Shown here: piece after piece, positions 1 to 8,355 of the stretch
How the letters are laid out: each line of letters opens with the position of its first letter
How positions within the stretch are numbered: position 1 is the first letter of the stretch
NCBI GenBank assembly: GCA_963776735.1
Contig: CAVZNV010000017.1
Coordinates: forward strand, 62,001-126,000
Reading direction: 5' to 3'
DNA from: PALSA-612 sp963776735
GTDB taxonomy: Bacteria > Actinomycetota > Thermoleophilia > Gaiellales > Gaiellaceae
Length of the DNA stretch: 64,000 bases
Notes under the pieces: model-generated
What the model saw: only the letters and a program-made list of their open reading frames with translations
What the model was told of the DNA's origin: nothing
Database searches by the model: none
Position numbers and translations under genes: made by a program

Positions 1-1
1 G

Positions 2-334
2 CCGCTCGTCAACAGCGCGTTCACGCTCGCGCTCGTGACCGGCTTGACCGTCCCGGACACGTCCGAGAACGCCGCCGCCAATTTGGCCTGGACGGACATC
101 AAGCTCCCGAAGCCGGTGTACGTCGGCGACACGCTCTACGCCGAGAGCGAGATCCTCGAGTTGCGCGAGTCGCAGTCGAACCCGAGCGTCGGCATCGTCT
201 CGATGCGCTCGCGCGGCGTCAATCAGCGGCACGAGGTCGTGATCGAGTTCAGGCGGACGTTCATGGTCTACAAGCGCGGCGCCCCCGAGGTGCAGGACAC
301 GTTCCCCGATACCGACGACGACTGGACGGTGTGA
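2..334 (+). CDS. MaoC-like dehydratase, C-terminal part (5' end outside window)
   Basis: The frame is open from the first base and ends at TGA 332-334. The visible ~110 residues begin PLVNSAFTLALVTGLTV and include LPKPVYVGDTLYAESEI and SMRSRGVNQ, the C-terminal hot-dog strands typical of MaoC/(R)-specific enoyl-CoA hydratases. These enzymes hydrate enoyl-CoA thioesters in the cytoplasm. The GTG at 35 lies inside the fold and is not a credible start. It is followed after 1 nt by a PrpD-family gene and then two acyl-CoA dehydrogenases, so it is probably part of a branched or methylated dicarboxyl-CoA catabolic operon (inference). The catalytic Asp/His residues would lie upstream of the window edge and cannot be checked. 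Confidence 0.8.
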   Translation, partial: PLVNSAFTLALVTGLTVPDTSENAAANLAWTDIKLPKPVYVGDTLYAESEILELRESQSNPSVGIVSMRSRGVNQRHEVVIEFRRTFMVYKRGAPEVQDTFPDTDDDWTV

Positions 335-335
335 G

Positions 336-1733
336 ATGACGGCAGCTCAGAGGCTGGCCGAGTTCGCGACGACGCTGACGCTCGACGACGTGCCGGGGGA
401 CGTCGCGCACCAGGCGAAGCTCCACCTTCTGGACACGCTCGGCTGCGGCCTGGCCGCGCACGCAACCGGCACGGCCGGCGAGGGCCGGACCGCGATGGCC
501 GAACTCGGCGGCGAGACGCAGGCGACCGTGATCGGCCTCGACGCGCGGCTGCCGGCGCCCAACGCGGCGTTCGCGAACGCGATGCTCTGCCACGGGCTCG
601 ACTTCGACGACACGCACTCCGACTCCGTCAGCCACGTCTCGACGGTCACCTGCCCGTCGTCGCTCGCCGTCGGCGAGGCCCACGGACTCGGCGGCGCGGA
701 GGTGCTCGCGGCAATCGTCGCCGGGAACGAGGCGATCACACGGCTCGGCATGGCGGCATCGGGCCGCTTCCACGCGCGCGGCTTCCACCCGACCGCGATC
801 TGCGGCATTTTCGGCGCCACCTGCGCAGCGGCGCGACTGACCGGTTCGGGCACGGCCGCGACCGCGAGCGCGCTCGGCATCGCCGGCTCGATGGCGTCCG
901 GCCTCTTCGCTTACCTCGAGGACGGCACGGCGACGAAGCCGATCCACCCGGCCTGGGCGGCGCACGGCGGCATCCTCGCCGCGCGGCTGGCGCAGCTCGG
1001 TGCCGAGGGGCCGCCGTCGGTCGTCGAGGGCAAGTTCGGGCTCTACCACGCCTTCCTCGGCGCCGAGCCGGACGAGATCGACATCGACGGGCAGCTCGCC
1101 GACCTCGGCTCGCGCTGGGAGACGCCGCGGATCGCCTACAAGCCGTTCCCGGTCTGCCACTTCATGCACGGCTCGCTCGGCGCCGCGGCGGACGCAGCCG
1201 ACGGGCGCACCTTCGCGCCGGACGAGATCGCCGAGGTCGTCGTGACCGTGCCGGCCGCAGGCGTCTCGCTCGTCCTCGAGCCGGCCGGCCAGAAGAAGCT
1301 GCCGCGCTCCGACTACGAGGGCAAGTTCTCGCTCCAGTACTCCGTCGCATCGATGCTCGTCCGCGGTCACGTCGCAGTCTCGGACTTCTCGGACGAGGCG
1401 ATCGCCGACCCGGCCGTCCTGGCCGTGGCCGGAAAGGTCACGTACGAGACGCCCGAGTACCCGACCTACCCGCAGGCCTTCCCGGGCGGCGTGCGCGTCA
1501 CGCTTTCCGACGGCACGACGCTCGCGCGCGACTTCCCGCACCAGAAAGGCGGGCCTGAGAACCCGATGTCCGAGGACGAGGTTCGCGAGAAGTTCCGCCA
1601 CAACGCCTGCCTTGCGCTCACGGCGGATCTGGTCGACGACCTGGAGACGGCGGTCCTCGACCTCGAGGACGTCCACGACCTCACCGCCGCGCTCGCACCG
1701 CTGACCGCGGCCAGGCAGCCGGTCGCCGCGTGA
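336..1733 (+). CDS. MmgE/PrpD family protein
   Basis: 465 residues, the normal length for the MmgE/PrpD family (2-methylcitrate dehydratase, cis-aconitate decarboxylase, immune-responsive gene 1 relatives). Visible family features are the N-terminal helical segment, CHGLDFDDTH near residue 87, GNEAITRLG near 130, the PIHPAWAAHGG segment near 205 and FPVCHFMHG near 270. The ATG follows the preceding stop by one base and the 3' end overlaps the next GTG by 4 nt, so translation is coupled. Members dehydrate, decarboxylate or isomerise branched tricarboxylates or their analogues; the exact substrate cannot be read from sequence. With a MaoC hydratase and two acyl-CoA dehydrogenases, a role in itaconate/mesaconate-like or methylated-acid breakdown is a reasonable guess. 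Confidence 0.85.
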   Translation: MTAAQRLAEFATTLTLDDVPGDVAHQAKLHLLDTLGCGLAAHATGTAGEGRTAMAELGGETQATVIGLDARLPAPNAAFANAMLCHGLDFDDTHSDSVSHVSTVTCPSSLAVGEAHGLGGAEVLAAIVAGNEAITRLGMAASGRFHARGFHPTAICGIFGATCAAARLTGSGTAATASALGIAGSMASGLFAYLEDGTATKPIHPAWAAHGGILAARLAQLGAEGPPSVVEGKFGLYHAFLGAEPDEIDIDGQLADLGSRWETPRIAYKPFPVCHFMHGSLGAAADAADGRTFAPDEIAEVVVTVPAAGVSLVLEPAGQKKLPRSDYEGKFSLQYSVASMLVRGHVAVSDFSDEAIADPAVLAVAGKVTYETPEYPTYPQAFPGGVRVTLSDGTTLARDFPHQKGGPENPMSEDEVREKFRHNACLALTADLVDDLETAVLDLEDVHDLTAALAPLTAARQPVAA

Positions 1734-2902
1734 CGCTGACCGAGACGTCGGTCGAGCAGGAGATCGTCGCCGTCGTCCGCGAGTTCGTCGACCGCGACGT
1801 CGTCCCGATCGCGTCAGACCTCGACCACCGCGACGAGTTCCCGGACGGGCTCGTCGAGACGATGAAGGAGCTCGGCCTCTTCGGCACGACGATCCCGGAG
1901 GAGTACGGCGGCCTCGGCCTCGGGCTCGACACCTACGCGCTGATCCTGATCGAGCTCTCCCGCGGCTGGGTGAGCCTGCCCGGGATCATGAACGGCACCT
2001 TCATCGCGTCCTGGATGCTGCGAAACGACGGGACGGAGGAGCAGCGCCAGACCTGGCTGCCCCGCCTGGCGAGCGGCGAGGTGCGCGCCGCGTTCTCGAT
2101 GACCGAGCCGCACGCGGGCTCTGACGTCCAGGCGATCCGCACCCTGGCCGTTCGGGACGGCGACGAGTACGTGCTGACCGGCCAGAAGATGTGGGTGACG
2201 AACGGCTGGCGTTCCGGCCTCGTGATGCTCCTCGCCAAGACCGATCCGGATGCGTCGCCGGCGCACGAGGGCATCACCGGCTTCCTCGTGGCCAAGGAGC
2301 CGGAGACCGAGCCTCCCGGCCTGAGGATCCCGATGCCGCCGCTGAAGAAGCTCGGCTACAAGGGCGTCGAGTCGACCGAGCTGCTCTTCGACGGCTTCCG
2401 CCTGCCGGCGTCGGCCGTGCTCGGAGGCGAAGCCGGCGTCGGACAGGGGTTCAAGTACTTCATGAGCGGCATCGAGGTCGGGCGCGTGAACGTGGCCGCG
2501 CGCGGCGCCGGGCTGGCGAAAGCGGCGCTGGACGACGCGCTGCGCTACGCGAAGGAGCGCGAGGCGTTCGGCAAGCCGATCGGCGGCCACCAGGCCGTCC
2601 AGATGATGCTCGCGAAGATGGCGACCCGAGCGGAGGCGGCCCGCCTGCTCGTCGTCCAGGCCGCCCAGGCCAAGGCGAGGGGCGAGCGGGCCGACCTCGA
2701 AGCCGGGATGGCGAAGTTCTTCGCCACCGAGGCGGCGCAGGAGAACGCGCTCGACTGCATGCGCATCCACGGCGGCTACGGCTACTCGCTCGAGTTCCGT
2801 CCGGAGCGCTACTACCGCGACGCGCCGCTGCTCCTGATCGGCGAGGGCTCGAACGAGATCCAGCAGCTGATCATCGCCCGGCGGCTGCTGGAGCGCGTCT
2901 AG
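1730..2902 (+). CDS. acyl-CoA dehydrogenase
   Basis: 390 residues in the standard acyl-CoA dehydrogenase order: N-terminal helical domain (EEYGGLGLGLDTYALI), FAD-contact strand with MTEPHAGSD near residue 125, GQKMWVTNG, then the C-terminal helical domain with HGGYGYSLEF and IGEGSNEIQQ near 370. The Glu in the last motif is the usual catalytic base region. It oxidises an acyl-CoA to the 2,3-enoyl-CoA with electrons passed to ETF. The GTG start sits in a GTGA overlap with the PrpD-family gene. The next gene is a divergent paralogue, a pairing often seen where two dehydrogenases act on one pathway. Confidence 0.9.
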   Translation: MTLTETSVEQEIVAVVREFVDRDVVPIASDLDHRDEFPDGLVETMKELGLFGTTIPEEYGGLGLGLDTYALILIELSRGWVSLPGIMNGTFIASWMLRNDGTEEQRQTWLPRLASGEVRAAFSMTEPHAGSDVQAIRTLAVRDGDEYVLTGQKMWVTNGWRSGLVMLLAKTDPDASPAHEGITGFLVAKEPETEPPGLRIPMPPLKKLGYKGVESTELLFDGFRLPASAVLGGEAGVGQGFKYFMSGIEVGRVNVAARGAGLAKAALDDALRYAKEREAFGKPIGGHQAVQMMLAKMATRAEAARLLVVQAAQAKARGERADLEAGMAKFFATEAAQENALDCMRIHGGYGYSLEFRPERYYRDAPLLLIGEGSNEIQQLIIARRLLERV

Positions 2903-4065
2903 TGGACTTCGAGCCCCCTCCGGAGCTGGCAGAGATCCGCGCGGTGGTGCGCGAGCTCTGCGACGGATTCCCGGGCGAATACTGGCGTGGACTCGAGCCC
3001 GATCGTTATCCGGAGGAGTTCGTCGCCGCCCTGACCGAGCACGGCTGGCTGGCGGCGCTGATCCCGGAGGAGTACGGCGGCGCCGGGCTCGGTATCACGG
3101 CGGCAAGCGCGATCCTCGAGGAGATCAACGCGTCGGGCGGTAACTCGGGCGCCTGCCACGCGCAGATGTACACGATGGGGACGATCCTCCGGCACGGCTC
3201 GGACGAGCAGAAGCAGCGCTTCCTGCCGCGGATCGCATCGGGCGAGCTCCGCCTGCAGGCGTTCGGCGTCACCGAGCCGACCGTCGGCTCCGACACGACC
3301 TCGATCCAGACGTTTGCCGAACGCGTCGACGGCGGCTACGTCGTCCGCGGCCAGAAGATCTGGACGTCGCGGGCGCTCTACTCCGACCTGATGCTGCTGC
3401 TGGCGCGCACGACGGCGGCCGACCAGGTCGAGAAGCGCACCGAGGGGCTCTCGACCTTCATCGTCGACATGAAGCAGGCGCTCGATGCCGGCACGATGAC
3501 GATCCGCCCGATCCGGACGCTGATGAACCACGCGACGACCGAGATCTTCATGGACGGCGTCGAGGTGCCGGCGGACGCGCTCGTCGGCGAGGAAGGGAAA
3601 GGCTTCCGCTACATCCTCGACGGCATGAACGCCGAGCGGATCCTGATCGCGGCGGAGTGCATCGGCGACGGACGCTGGTTCACGGAGAAAGCGACCGCGT
3701 ATGCGTCGGAGCGGGTCGTGTTCGGCCGCCCGATCGGCGCGAACCAGGGCGTGCAGTTCCCGATCGCCCGAGCCTACGCTGCGCTCCAGGCAGCCGATCT
3801 CGTCCGTTACAAGGCCGCCTGGCTGTACGAGCAGGGCCTGCCCTGCGGGGCCGAGGCGAACATGGCCAAGCTGCTCGGCTCCGAGGCGTCGTGGGCGGCC
3901 GCGAATGCCTGCCTCGACGCCCACGGCGGCTTCGGCTTCGCCGAGGAGTACGACGTCGAGCGCAAGTTCCGCGAGACCCGCCTGTACTCGATCGCGCCGG
4001 TGTCGAACAACCTCGTGCTCGCCTACCTCGGCCAGCACGTGCTCGGCATGCCGCGAAGCTACTGA
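2902..4065 (+). CDS. acyl-CoA dehydrogenase paralogue lacking the usual C-terminal catalytic motif
   Basis: 387 residues from GTG 2902, which shares its G with the TAG of the gene before it. Upstream in-frame codons are antisense-like extension and were not used. The flavin motif is VTEPTVGSD near residue 123 and GQKIWTSRALYSD follows. The C-terminal block that normally reads I-x-E-G-T-x-E-I is IAPVSNNLVLAYL here (about residues 363-375), so the common catalytic Glu is absent, although HGGFGFAEEYDVERKFRETR is intact. The fold and FAD site should be kept. Either another residue acts as base or the substrate is atypical. The gene ends the first operon; a toxin-antitoxin unit begins directly after it. 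Confidence 0.85.
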   Translation: MDFEPPPELAEIRAVVRELCDGFPGEYWRGLEPDRYPEEFVAALTEHGWLAALIPEEYGGAGLGITAASAILEEINASGGNSGACHAQMYTMGTILRHGSDEQKQRFLPRIASGELRLQAFGVTEPTVGSDTTSIQTFAERVDGGYVVRGQKIWTSRALYSDLMLLLARTTAADQVEKRTEGLSTFIVDMKQALDAGTMTIRPIRTLMNHATTEIFMDGVEVPADALVGEEGKGFRYILDGMNAERILIAAECIGDGRWFTEKATAYASERVVFGRPIGANQGVQFPIARAYAALQAADLVRYKAAWLYEQGLPCGAEANMAKLLGSEASWAAANACLDAHGGFGFAEEYDVERKFRETRLYSIAPVSNNLVLAYLGQHVLGMPRSY

Positions 4066-4082
4066 TATCGCTTTGATATCAT
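4063..4082 (+). promoter_or_regulatory. operator/promoter of the RHH-PIN pair: two TGATATC boxes
   Basis: TGATATC occurs at 4063-4069 and again at 4074-4080. With the A at 4081 the pair forms an imperfect inverted repeat around GCTT. TATCAT at 4077-4082 is a possible -10 hexamer, and exactly 6 nt separate it from the GTG at 4089, which predicts a leaderless transcript. Ribbon-helix-helix antitoxins normally repress their own promoter through such short repeated boxes. The first box overlaps the stop codon of the preceding gene. Function is inferred from position and symmetry only. Confidence 0.55.
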
Positions 4083-4088
4083 CCGTGC

Positions 4089-4328
4089 GTGGCCGCCTTC
4101 CACGTGCGCGACATCCCGCCCGAACTGCTCGAACGGCTCCGCCAACGCGCAGCGGAAAACGGCCGGTCGATGAACTCCGAGCTGTTGTCGATTCTCGACG
4201 ACCAGCTCTCCCGCCCGACCCCTGAGGAGTGGCTGCGCCGTCTGGACGAGCATCGTGCGAAATACGCGACTACGCCCCTCGAGCCTCCACCCGAGATCCT
4301 CATTCGCGAGGACAGAGATTCCCGGTAG
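4089..4328 (+). CDS. FitA/VapB-like ribbon-helix-helix antitoxin
   Basis: 79 residues. The N-terminus FHVRDIPPELLERLRQRAA followed by NGRSMNSELLSIL is a typical FitA-like RHH DNA-binding domain (residues 4-40). The C-terminal half is charged and proline-rich, as expected of a toxin-wrapping tail. The GTG start lies 6 nt behind a plausible -10 and just after a double TGATATC operator. The downstream gene encodes a PIN-domain protein overlapping the 3' end, the classical antitoxin-toxin order. The predicted role is to neutralise that RNase and, with it, autorepress the promoter. Confidence 0.85.
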   Translation: MAAFHVRDIPPELLERLRQRAAENGRSMNSELLSILDDQLSRPTPEEWLRRLDEHRAKYATTPLEPPPEILIREDRDSR

Positions 4329-4740
4329 CGCGGTCCTTGACGCGAGCGCGCTCGTCCACGTCGCGCGCGAACCCGACAGCGCGGCACTTGCCTGGTTGCG
4401 CGCCATTCACGACCGGCAGATCGTCGCTCTCGTCCCCGACTTCGTGTACCTGGAAGTCGCCAACGGCTTCCTCAAATACGTCCGCCAGGGGTCGATGGCG
4501 ACTTCAGAGGCAGATGCTCACCTCGATCTTCTTCTCGAGGCTCCACTGGTACGAGTGCGAGTGCCCCTTCTGGCCCGTCAGGCTCTCGGGCTGGGCATTG
4601 TCCGAGGGCTCAGCGCGTACGACGCCTCCTACCTCGCTCTTGCCCTCGGCACCGACGCGATCCTGGTCACCGCCGACCGGCGCCTCGCCGCGGAAGCCGA
4701 CAAGAGCGCGCTCCTCCCCGACGAAGGGCCGCCGGGCTAG
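4255..4740 (+). CDS. VapC/FitB-like PIN-domain toxin
   Basis: A PIN-domain endoribonuclease, toxin partner of the RHH protein before it. The four acidic residues are visible: VLDASALVHV, YLEVANGF, LSAYDASYLALA and ILVTADRRLA. The start is unclear. The only ATG/GTG/TTG in frame is GTG 4255, giving 161 residues, a 74-nt overlap and a 21-residue basic leader unlike the family. The domain really begins at IPGSAVLDAS, where an ATT at 4318 is preceded by GAGGA at a good distance (4307-4311). An ATT start would give about 140 residues, closer to the usual PIN length. The 3' end overlaps the convergent gene by 4 nt. Confidence 0.8.
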   Translation: MRNTRLRPSSLHPRSSFARTEIPGSAVLDASALVHVAREPDSAALAWLRAIHDRQIVALVPDFVYLEVANGFLKYVRQGSMATSEADAHLDLLLEAPLVRVRVPLLARQALGLGIVRGLSAYDASYLALALGTDAILVTADRRLAAEADKSALLPDEGPPG

Positions 4741-4964
4741 TACAAGCGGTCGTCCGGGTGCTCGCGGTGCTGTTCCTCGCGCCACTTCTCCTGGTACGCC
4801 TCGGCATCCGCGAACTCTTGCTCGTACTCTGCCTGCTCCGCGGACGCGGCAGCCGGATCGACCGCCTCGGGCCGCTCGCCCGCCGTTCGGCGACGAGCGA
4901 CCGCGGCGAACGCGATCAGAAGCAGCGGCACCGCGACCGCGACGAAGATGATGACCGGCAGCAC
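4737..4964 (-). CDS. small single-pass membrane protein of unknown function
   Basis: 75 residues. Residues 2-24 (LPVIIFVAVAVPLLLIAF and following) form one hydrophobic helix followed by RRR, so the N-terminus is probably outside and the charged tail inside. The tail (about residues 35-75) is rich in Glu, Gln, Asp and Tyr, ending PDDRLY. No enzymatic motif is visible. It starts 9 nt after the end of the epimerase gene on the same strand, so it is the last gene of that operon. Its stop overlaps the convergent PIN gene. It is a real gene judging from codon use and membrane topology, but its function is not recognised. Confidence 0.6.
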   Translation of the reverse strand: MLPVIIFVAVAVPLLLIAFAAVARRRTAGERPEAVDPAAASAEQAEYEQEFADAEAYQEKWREEQHREHPDDRLY

Positions 4965-4973
4965 GCGTCGAGC

Positions 4974-7163
4974 TTAGACCAGTTCGTTCCAGCGCAGCGG
5001 CTCGGCGCCGGGGACGGCCAGCGCCACCGCCTGCGAGGCGAACATCGTCACCCAGGTGTTCAGGTGCACGTCCGGCGAGCCGGGCTGGTACGGCATCGCC
5101 AGCATCCTGTCCCGCTCGCGCGCGACCTCGAGCAGGCGCTCGATCGCGCGGTCGACCGCCGGCGTGCGGACGCCGAGCAGCAGCGCCATGCGGACGGCCT
5201 GCGACGTGACGTCGAGCTGCTCGATCGGCTCCGGCCGGCCGACCGCGCGCGGCAACCCGCCCGTGGAGAGCTGGTGCGTCCAGACCCACTGGACGTTCGC
5301 GCGGGCGCGGTCGATCGCGTCCTGATCGTCCGTCGCCGAGCCCCACATCCACAGCCCCTCCGCGCCGTACAGGTGCGGGTGGAGCATGGTCACCGGGCTC
5401 TCGGGGTCGGTCGGCATGTGGCCGTCCGGGCCTTGCACCTCGCGGGCGGCTTCGATCAGCCGTTGGGCCGGCTCGCGCCGGTCGGCGAGCAGGAAGCACT
5501 GGGCCAGCTTGGCCAGGTGGACGACACCGCGGGTCGACCAGTTCGTTCGCTCGGACCGCGGCCCGCTCGAGGCAACCGGGCTGAGCTCGCGCGACAGCTC
5601 GCGCTCCAGCAGATCGACGAGCTCGAGTCCGGCCGCGATATAGCGGTCTTCACCGACCCGGCGGCCGAAGGACTGGAGCCCGGCCGAGATCATGCCGAGG
5701 TCGAAGAGGTACACGGCGTCGCCGTCCCAGCCGTCGCGAGCCGCGAGGCGTCGCTGCTGGACGCGGCTGACGAGCCACTCGGCCGCGTGGCGGCCGACCG
5801 CGACCCCGTCGTCGTCCAGGCCGGCGTTCGCGGCGAGGTGCGTCAGCGCGTAGCCCGTGATCTCCGCGTAGTCGTACGCCTTCTCGCCGCTCGCCAGCTC
5901 CACCCAGGCGGCGAATGCGCCGCTCGAGCTCTGGCAGGCGCCTGACGAGATCCAGCGCGACAGGCCCTCGGCGCCCCAGCGGACGACCTCGGGGTCGATC
6001 CGCGCCGGACCGCCCGAACTCGAGCCGGAACCGCTCACCGCGCCAGGTCCTGCCGACCGCACGGCCAGCACGTCGACGATCTTCTTCGCCGCATCCCCCT
6101 CACCGTACGGGTTCGTCGACCGCGCCATCGCCTGATACGTCTGCTCGTCGGCGAGGAGCGACGTCGCCCAGCTCTCGAGCGCGGCGCCGTCCGTGCCGAT
6201 CAGCACCGCGTTGCCGGCGTCGACCGTCTCCGGACGCTCCGTCGTCCCACGCGTGACGATCACCGGCTTGCCGAGCGCCGTGACCTCCTCCTGGAGGCCG
6301 CCCGAGTCGGTGATGACGAAATGGCTGCGCCGCAGAAGCCAGATCATCGGCTGGTAGTCGAGCGGCTCGAGCAGCGCGATGTTCGAGACGTTGCCGAGAT
6401 AGCCGTGGATCGGCTCGCGCACCTTCGGGTTCCGGTGCACCGGGATGACGATCTGCACCTCCGGGTTTGCCTCGGCGACCGCCCGCAGGCCCGAGCAGAC
6501 GTCCTCGAGCGCCTCCGCGGTCATCTCGCGCCGGTGCATCGTCGCGACGATCAGCCGTTTCCCGTTCAGGCCGATCTTGTCCAGGATCGACTGGTCGGGC
6601 TCGAACGGCATCCCGGCGACGGTCTGCAGCGCGTCGATGACCGTGTTTCCCGTCACGTAGACGCGATCCTTGGAGACGCCCTCGCGGTAGAGGTTCTGCG
6701 CGCTCTGCGGCGTCGGCGCGAAGTGGACGTCGGCGAGCACGCCGGCGACGCGGCGGTTCATCTCCTCGGGCCACGGGTCCAGCTTGTTGAACGTGCGGAG
6801 ACCGGCCTCGACGTGCCCCACCTTCCAACCCTGCTGGAAGGCAGCGAGCGCACCCGCCATCGTGGTCGTCGTGTCGCCCTGGACGAGCACCCAGTCGGGG
6901 CGCTCCGCCTCGAGGATCGGACGCAGGCCGTCGATCACGGCCACCGTCACGTGGTTCAGCGACTGCGCATGCTGCATCACCTTCAGGTCGTGATCCGGCT
7001 CGATCTCGAACAGCTCGAGCATCTGGTCGAGCATCTCGCGGTGCTGCCCGGTGACGCAGATCCGCGACTCGAACTGGTCCGCGCGTCGCTCGAGCTCCTT
7101 GATGACGGGAGCGAGCTTGATCGCCTCCGGACGCGTGCCGAAGACGGTGAGAACCTTGATCAT
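4974..7163 (-). CDS. wecB: UDP-GlcNAc 2-epimerase (WecB-type) fused to a C-terminal helical-toroid domain
   Basis: 729 residues from ATG 7163 (MIKVLTVFGTRPEAIKLAP). Residues 1-368 are a complete WecB-type non-hydrolysing UDP-N-acetylglucosamine 2-epimerase (GTRPEAIK, QGDTTTTMAGALAA, HVEAGLRT, TDSGGLQEEV), which makes UDP-ManNAc for cell-surface polymers. A Ser/Gly linker (SGSGSSSGG, about 375-383) joins a 340-residue alpha-helical domain with repeating aromatic/Gly patterns (DYAEITGYALTHLA, NWSTRGVVHLAKLA, QWVWTHQLSTGGLPRA, LDVTSQAVRMALLLG), resembling an alpha/alpha toroid as in terpenoid-cyclase or six-hairpin glycosidase folds. Most WecB proteins stop near 370-390, so this is a fusion. It follows a GT4 gene by 64 nt. 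The role of the second domain is unknown. Confidence 0.85.
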   Translation of the reverse strand: MIKVLTVFGTRPEAIKLAPVIKELERRADQFESRICVTGQHREMLDQMLELFEIEPDHDLKVMQHAQSLNHVTVAVIDGLRPILEAERPDWVLVQGDTTTTMAGALAAFQQGWKVGHVEAGLRTFNKLDPWPEEMNRRVAGVLADVHFAPTPQSAQNLYREGVSKDRVYVTGNTVIDALQTVAGMPFEPDQSILDKIGLNGKRLIVATMHRREMTAEALEDVCSGLRAVAEANPEVQIVIPVHRNPKVREPIHGYLGNVSNIALLEPLDYQPMIWLLRRSHFVITDSGGLQEEVTALGKPVIVTRGTTERPETVDAGNAVLIGTDGAALESWATSLLADEQTYQAMARSTNPYGEGDAAKKIVDVLAVRSAGPGAVSGSGSSSGGPARIDPEVVRWGAEGLSRWISSGACQSSSGAFAAWVELASGEKAYDYAEITGYALTHLAANAGLDDDGVAVGRHAAEWLVSRVQQRRLAARDGWDGDAVYLFDLGMISAGLQSFGRRVGEDRYIAAGLELVDLLERELSRELSPVASSGPRSERTNWSTRGVVHLAKLAQCFLLADRREPAQRLIEAAREVQGPDGHMPTDPESPVTMLHPHLYGAEGLWMWGSATDDQDAIDRARANVQWVWTHQLSTGGLPRAVGRPEPIEQLDVTSQAVRMALLLGVRTPAVDRAIERLLEVARERDRMLAMPYQPGSPDVHLNTWVTMFASQAVALAVPGAEPLRWNELV

Positions 7164-7227
7164 GAGCCGGGAGTCAGGGAGGTGTCGTTCGAGGACCAGG
7201 ACACGGAGATCGCCCTGCAGCCCGATT

Positions 7228-8355
7228 CTAACCCGCCCGCGCCACCACCGACTCGTAGATCTCGGCCAGCCGCTCGGCGATCTTCGCCCAGCCGTATCGC
7301 TCCAGCGCACGCTCGCGGGCGCCTTCGCCGAGGCGCTGGCGGCGCGGCTCGTCCTCGAGCAGCTCGATCAGCGCCTGGCCCAGCTTCGCCGAGTCGCCCG
7401 GCGGCACGGTCAGTCCGACCTCCGGCGCCATCACCTGGTCGTAGCCGGGGATGTCGGAGGCGACGACCGGGGTGGCGCAGCCGAACGAGCGGGCGAGCAC
7501 CATGCCGAACGACTCGCCGCCGAGCGAGGGCGCGCACAGGAGCTTCGCCTTCGCGAGCTCGTTCGTGAGCGGGTCGCCGACCATCACGCCCATCAGCTCG
7601 ATGCCGTCGTCCGAGAACTTCTGGCGCGACATCAGCAGTCGCACCGCCCGCGGATCGGCGCCGATCACGAGCAGCTTCGCGCCCGTACGCCTCCGCACCT
7701 CCGGCCACGCGCGCAGGAGCACCTCGAGCCCCTTGCGCGGGTCGTGGCGGCCGATGAAGACGACGATGTCCTCGCGGCCGCCGGGATCGGCGTGCGGGGG
7801 CAGCGTGATCCCGTTCGGGATGATCTCGAACGGGCCCGGGAGGTAGCGCGCCGCCGATGCCCGGGCCACCTCCGAGACCGCGATCCGGTAGTCGATGCGC
7901 TTCATCAGCATTCCCCACGCCGGCATGCCGGCCTTCATCCAGCCGAGCTCCCCGGTGGCGTGCCAGGTCCCGACGACCGGCGAGCGGGTGTGCGCGAGCG
8001 CGGACACGCAGAGCGCCGGCGTCATCGGCTCGTGGACATGGATGATGTCGAACTTCTCCCGTTTGAACAGACGCCTCAGGCGCTGCTCCGCCCGATGGCT
8101 GAGGACGATGTGCGTCCGCGAGTGGTTGGCCGGCACGGTCACGGTCGTCCCGATCGACAGCACCCGCGAGGGCCGCCGGTCGAGCCGCCCCGCGTCGGGG
8201 TGCAGGAGGCGCCAGAACGAGTTCGGCGGATCGTCCCCCATGACCAGCCGCGTCTCGAATCCGCGCCGCTCGAGCGCTTCGGCCTGCGCCTCGGCGTGCT
8301 CGCTCACGCCTCCGATGTAGGACCACGAGAACGGGACGACGATGCCGACCTTCAC
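7228..8355 (-). CDS. GT4-family glycosyltransferase
   Basis: 375 residues from a GTG that overlaps the upstream stop (GTGA). It has the GT-B architecture: an N-terminal half with PFSWSYIGGVSEHAEAQAEA and DIIHVHEPMTPAL, and a C-terminal half with VFIGRHDPRKGLEVLL and the donor-binding motif SLGGESFGMVLARSFGCATP, the E-x7-E region of retaining GT4 enzymes such as PimA or MshA. It transfers a nucleotide-sugar residue in the cytoplasm, probably at the membrane face. Neighbouring WecB suggests an envelope glycolipid or polysaccharide pathway. Earlier in-frame codons antisense to the binding protein were rejected as a start. The acceptor is not predictable. Confidence 0.85.
   Translation of the reverse strand: MKVGIVVPFSWSYIGGVSEHAEAQAEALERRGFETRLVMGDDPPNSFWRLLHPDAGRLDRRPSRVLSIGTTVTVPANHSRTHIVLSHRAEQRLRRLFKREKFDIIHVHEPMTPALCVSALAHTRSPVVGTWHATGELGWMKAGMPAWGMLMKRIDYRIAVSEVARASAARYLPGPFEIIPNGITLPPHADPGGREDIVVFIGRHDPRKGLEVLLRAWPEVRRRTGAKLLVIGADPRAVRLLMSRQKFSDDGIELMGVMVGDPLTNELAKAKLLCAPSLGGESFGMVLARSFGCATPVVASDIPGYDQVMAPEVGLTVPPGDSAKLGQALIELLEDEPRRQRLGEGARERALERYGWAKIAERLAEIYESVVARAG

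Noticed and set aside
261..1676. Long minus-strand open frame antisense to the PrpD gene (471 codons)
   Set aside because: High-GC shadow: Arg/Val/Ala-biased, no recognisable motifs, opposite a clear family member. The same reasoning removed many other antisense frames across the window.
7164..7310. Extension of the WecB gene upstream to 7310
   Set aside because: The extra 49 residues are basic and unlike the family; MIKVLTVFGTRPEAIK is the normal N-terminus.
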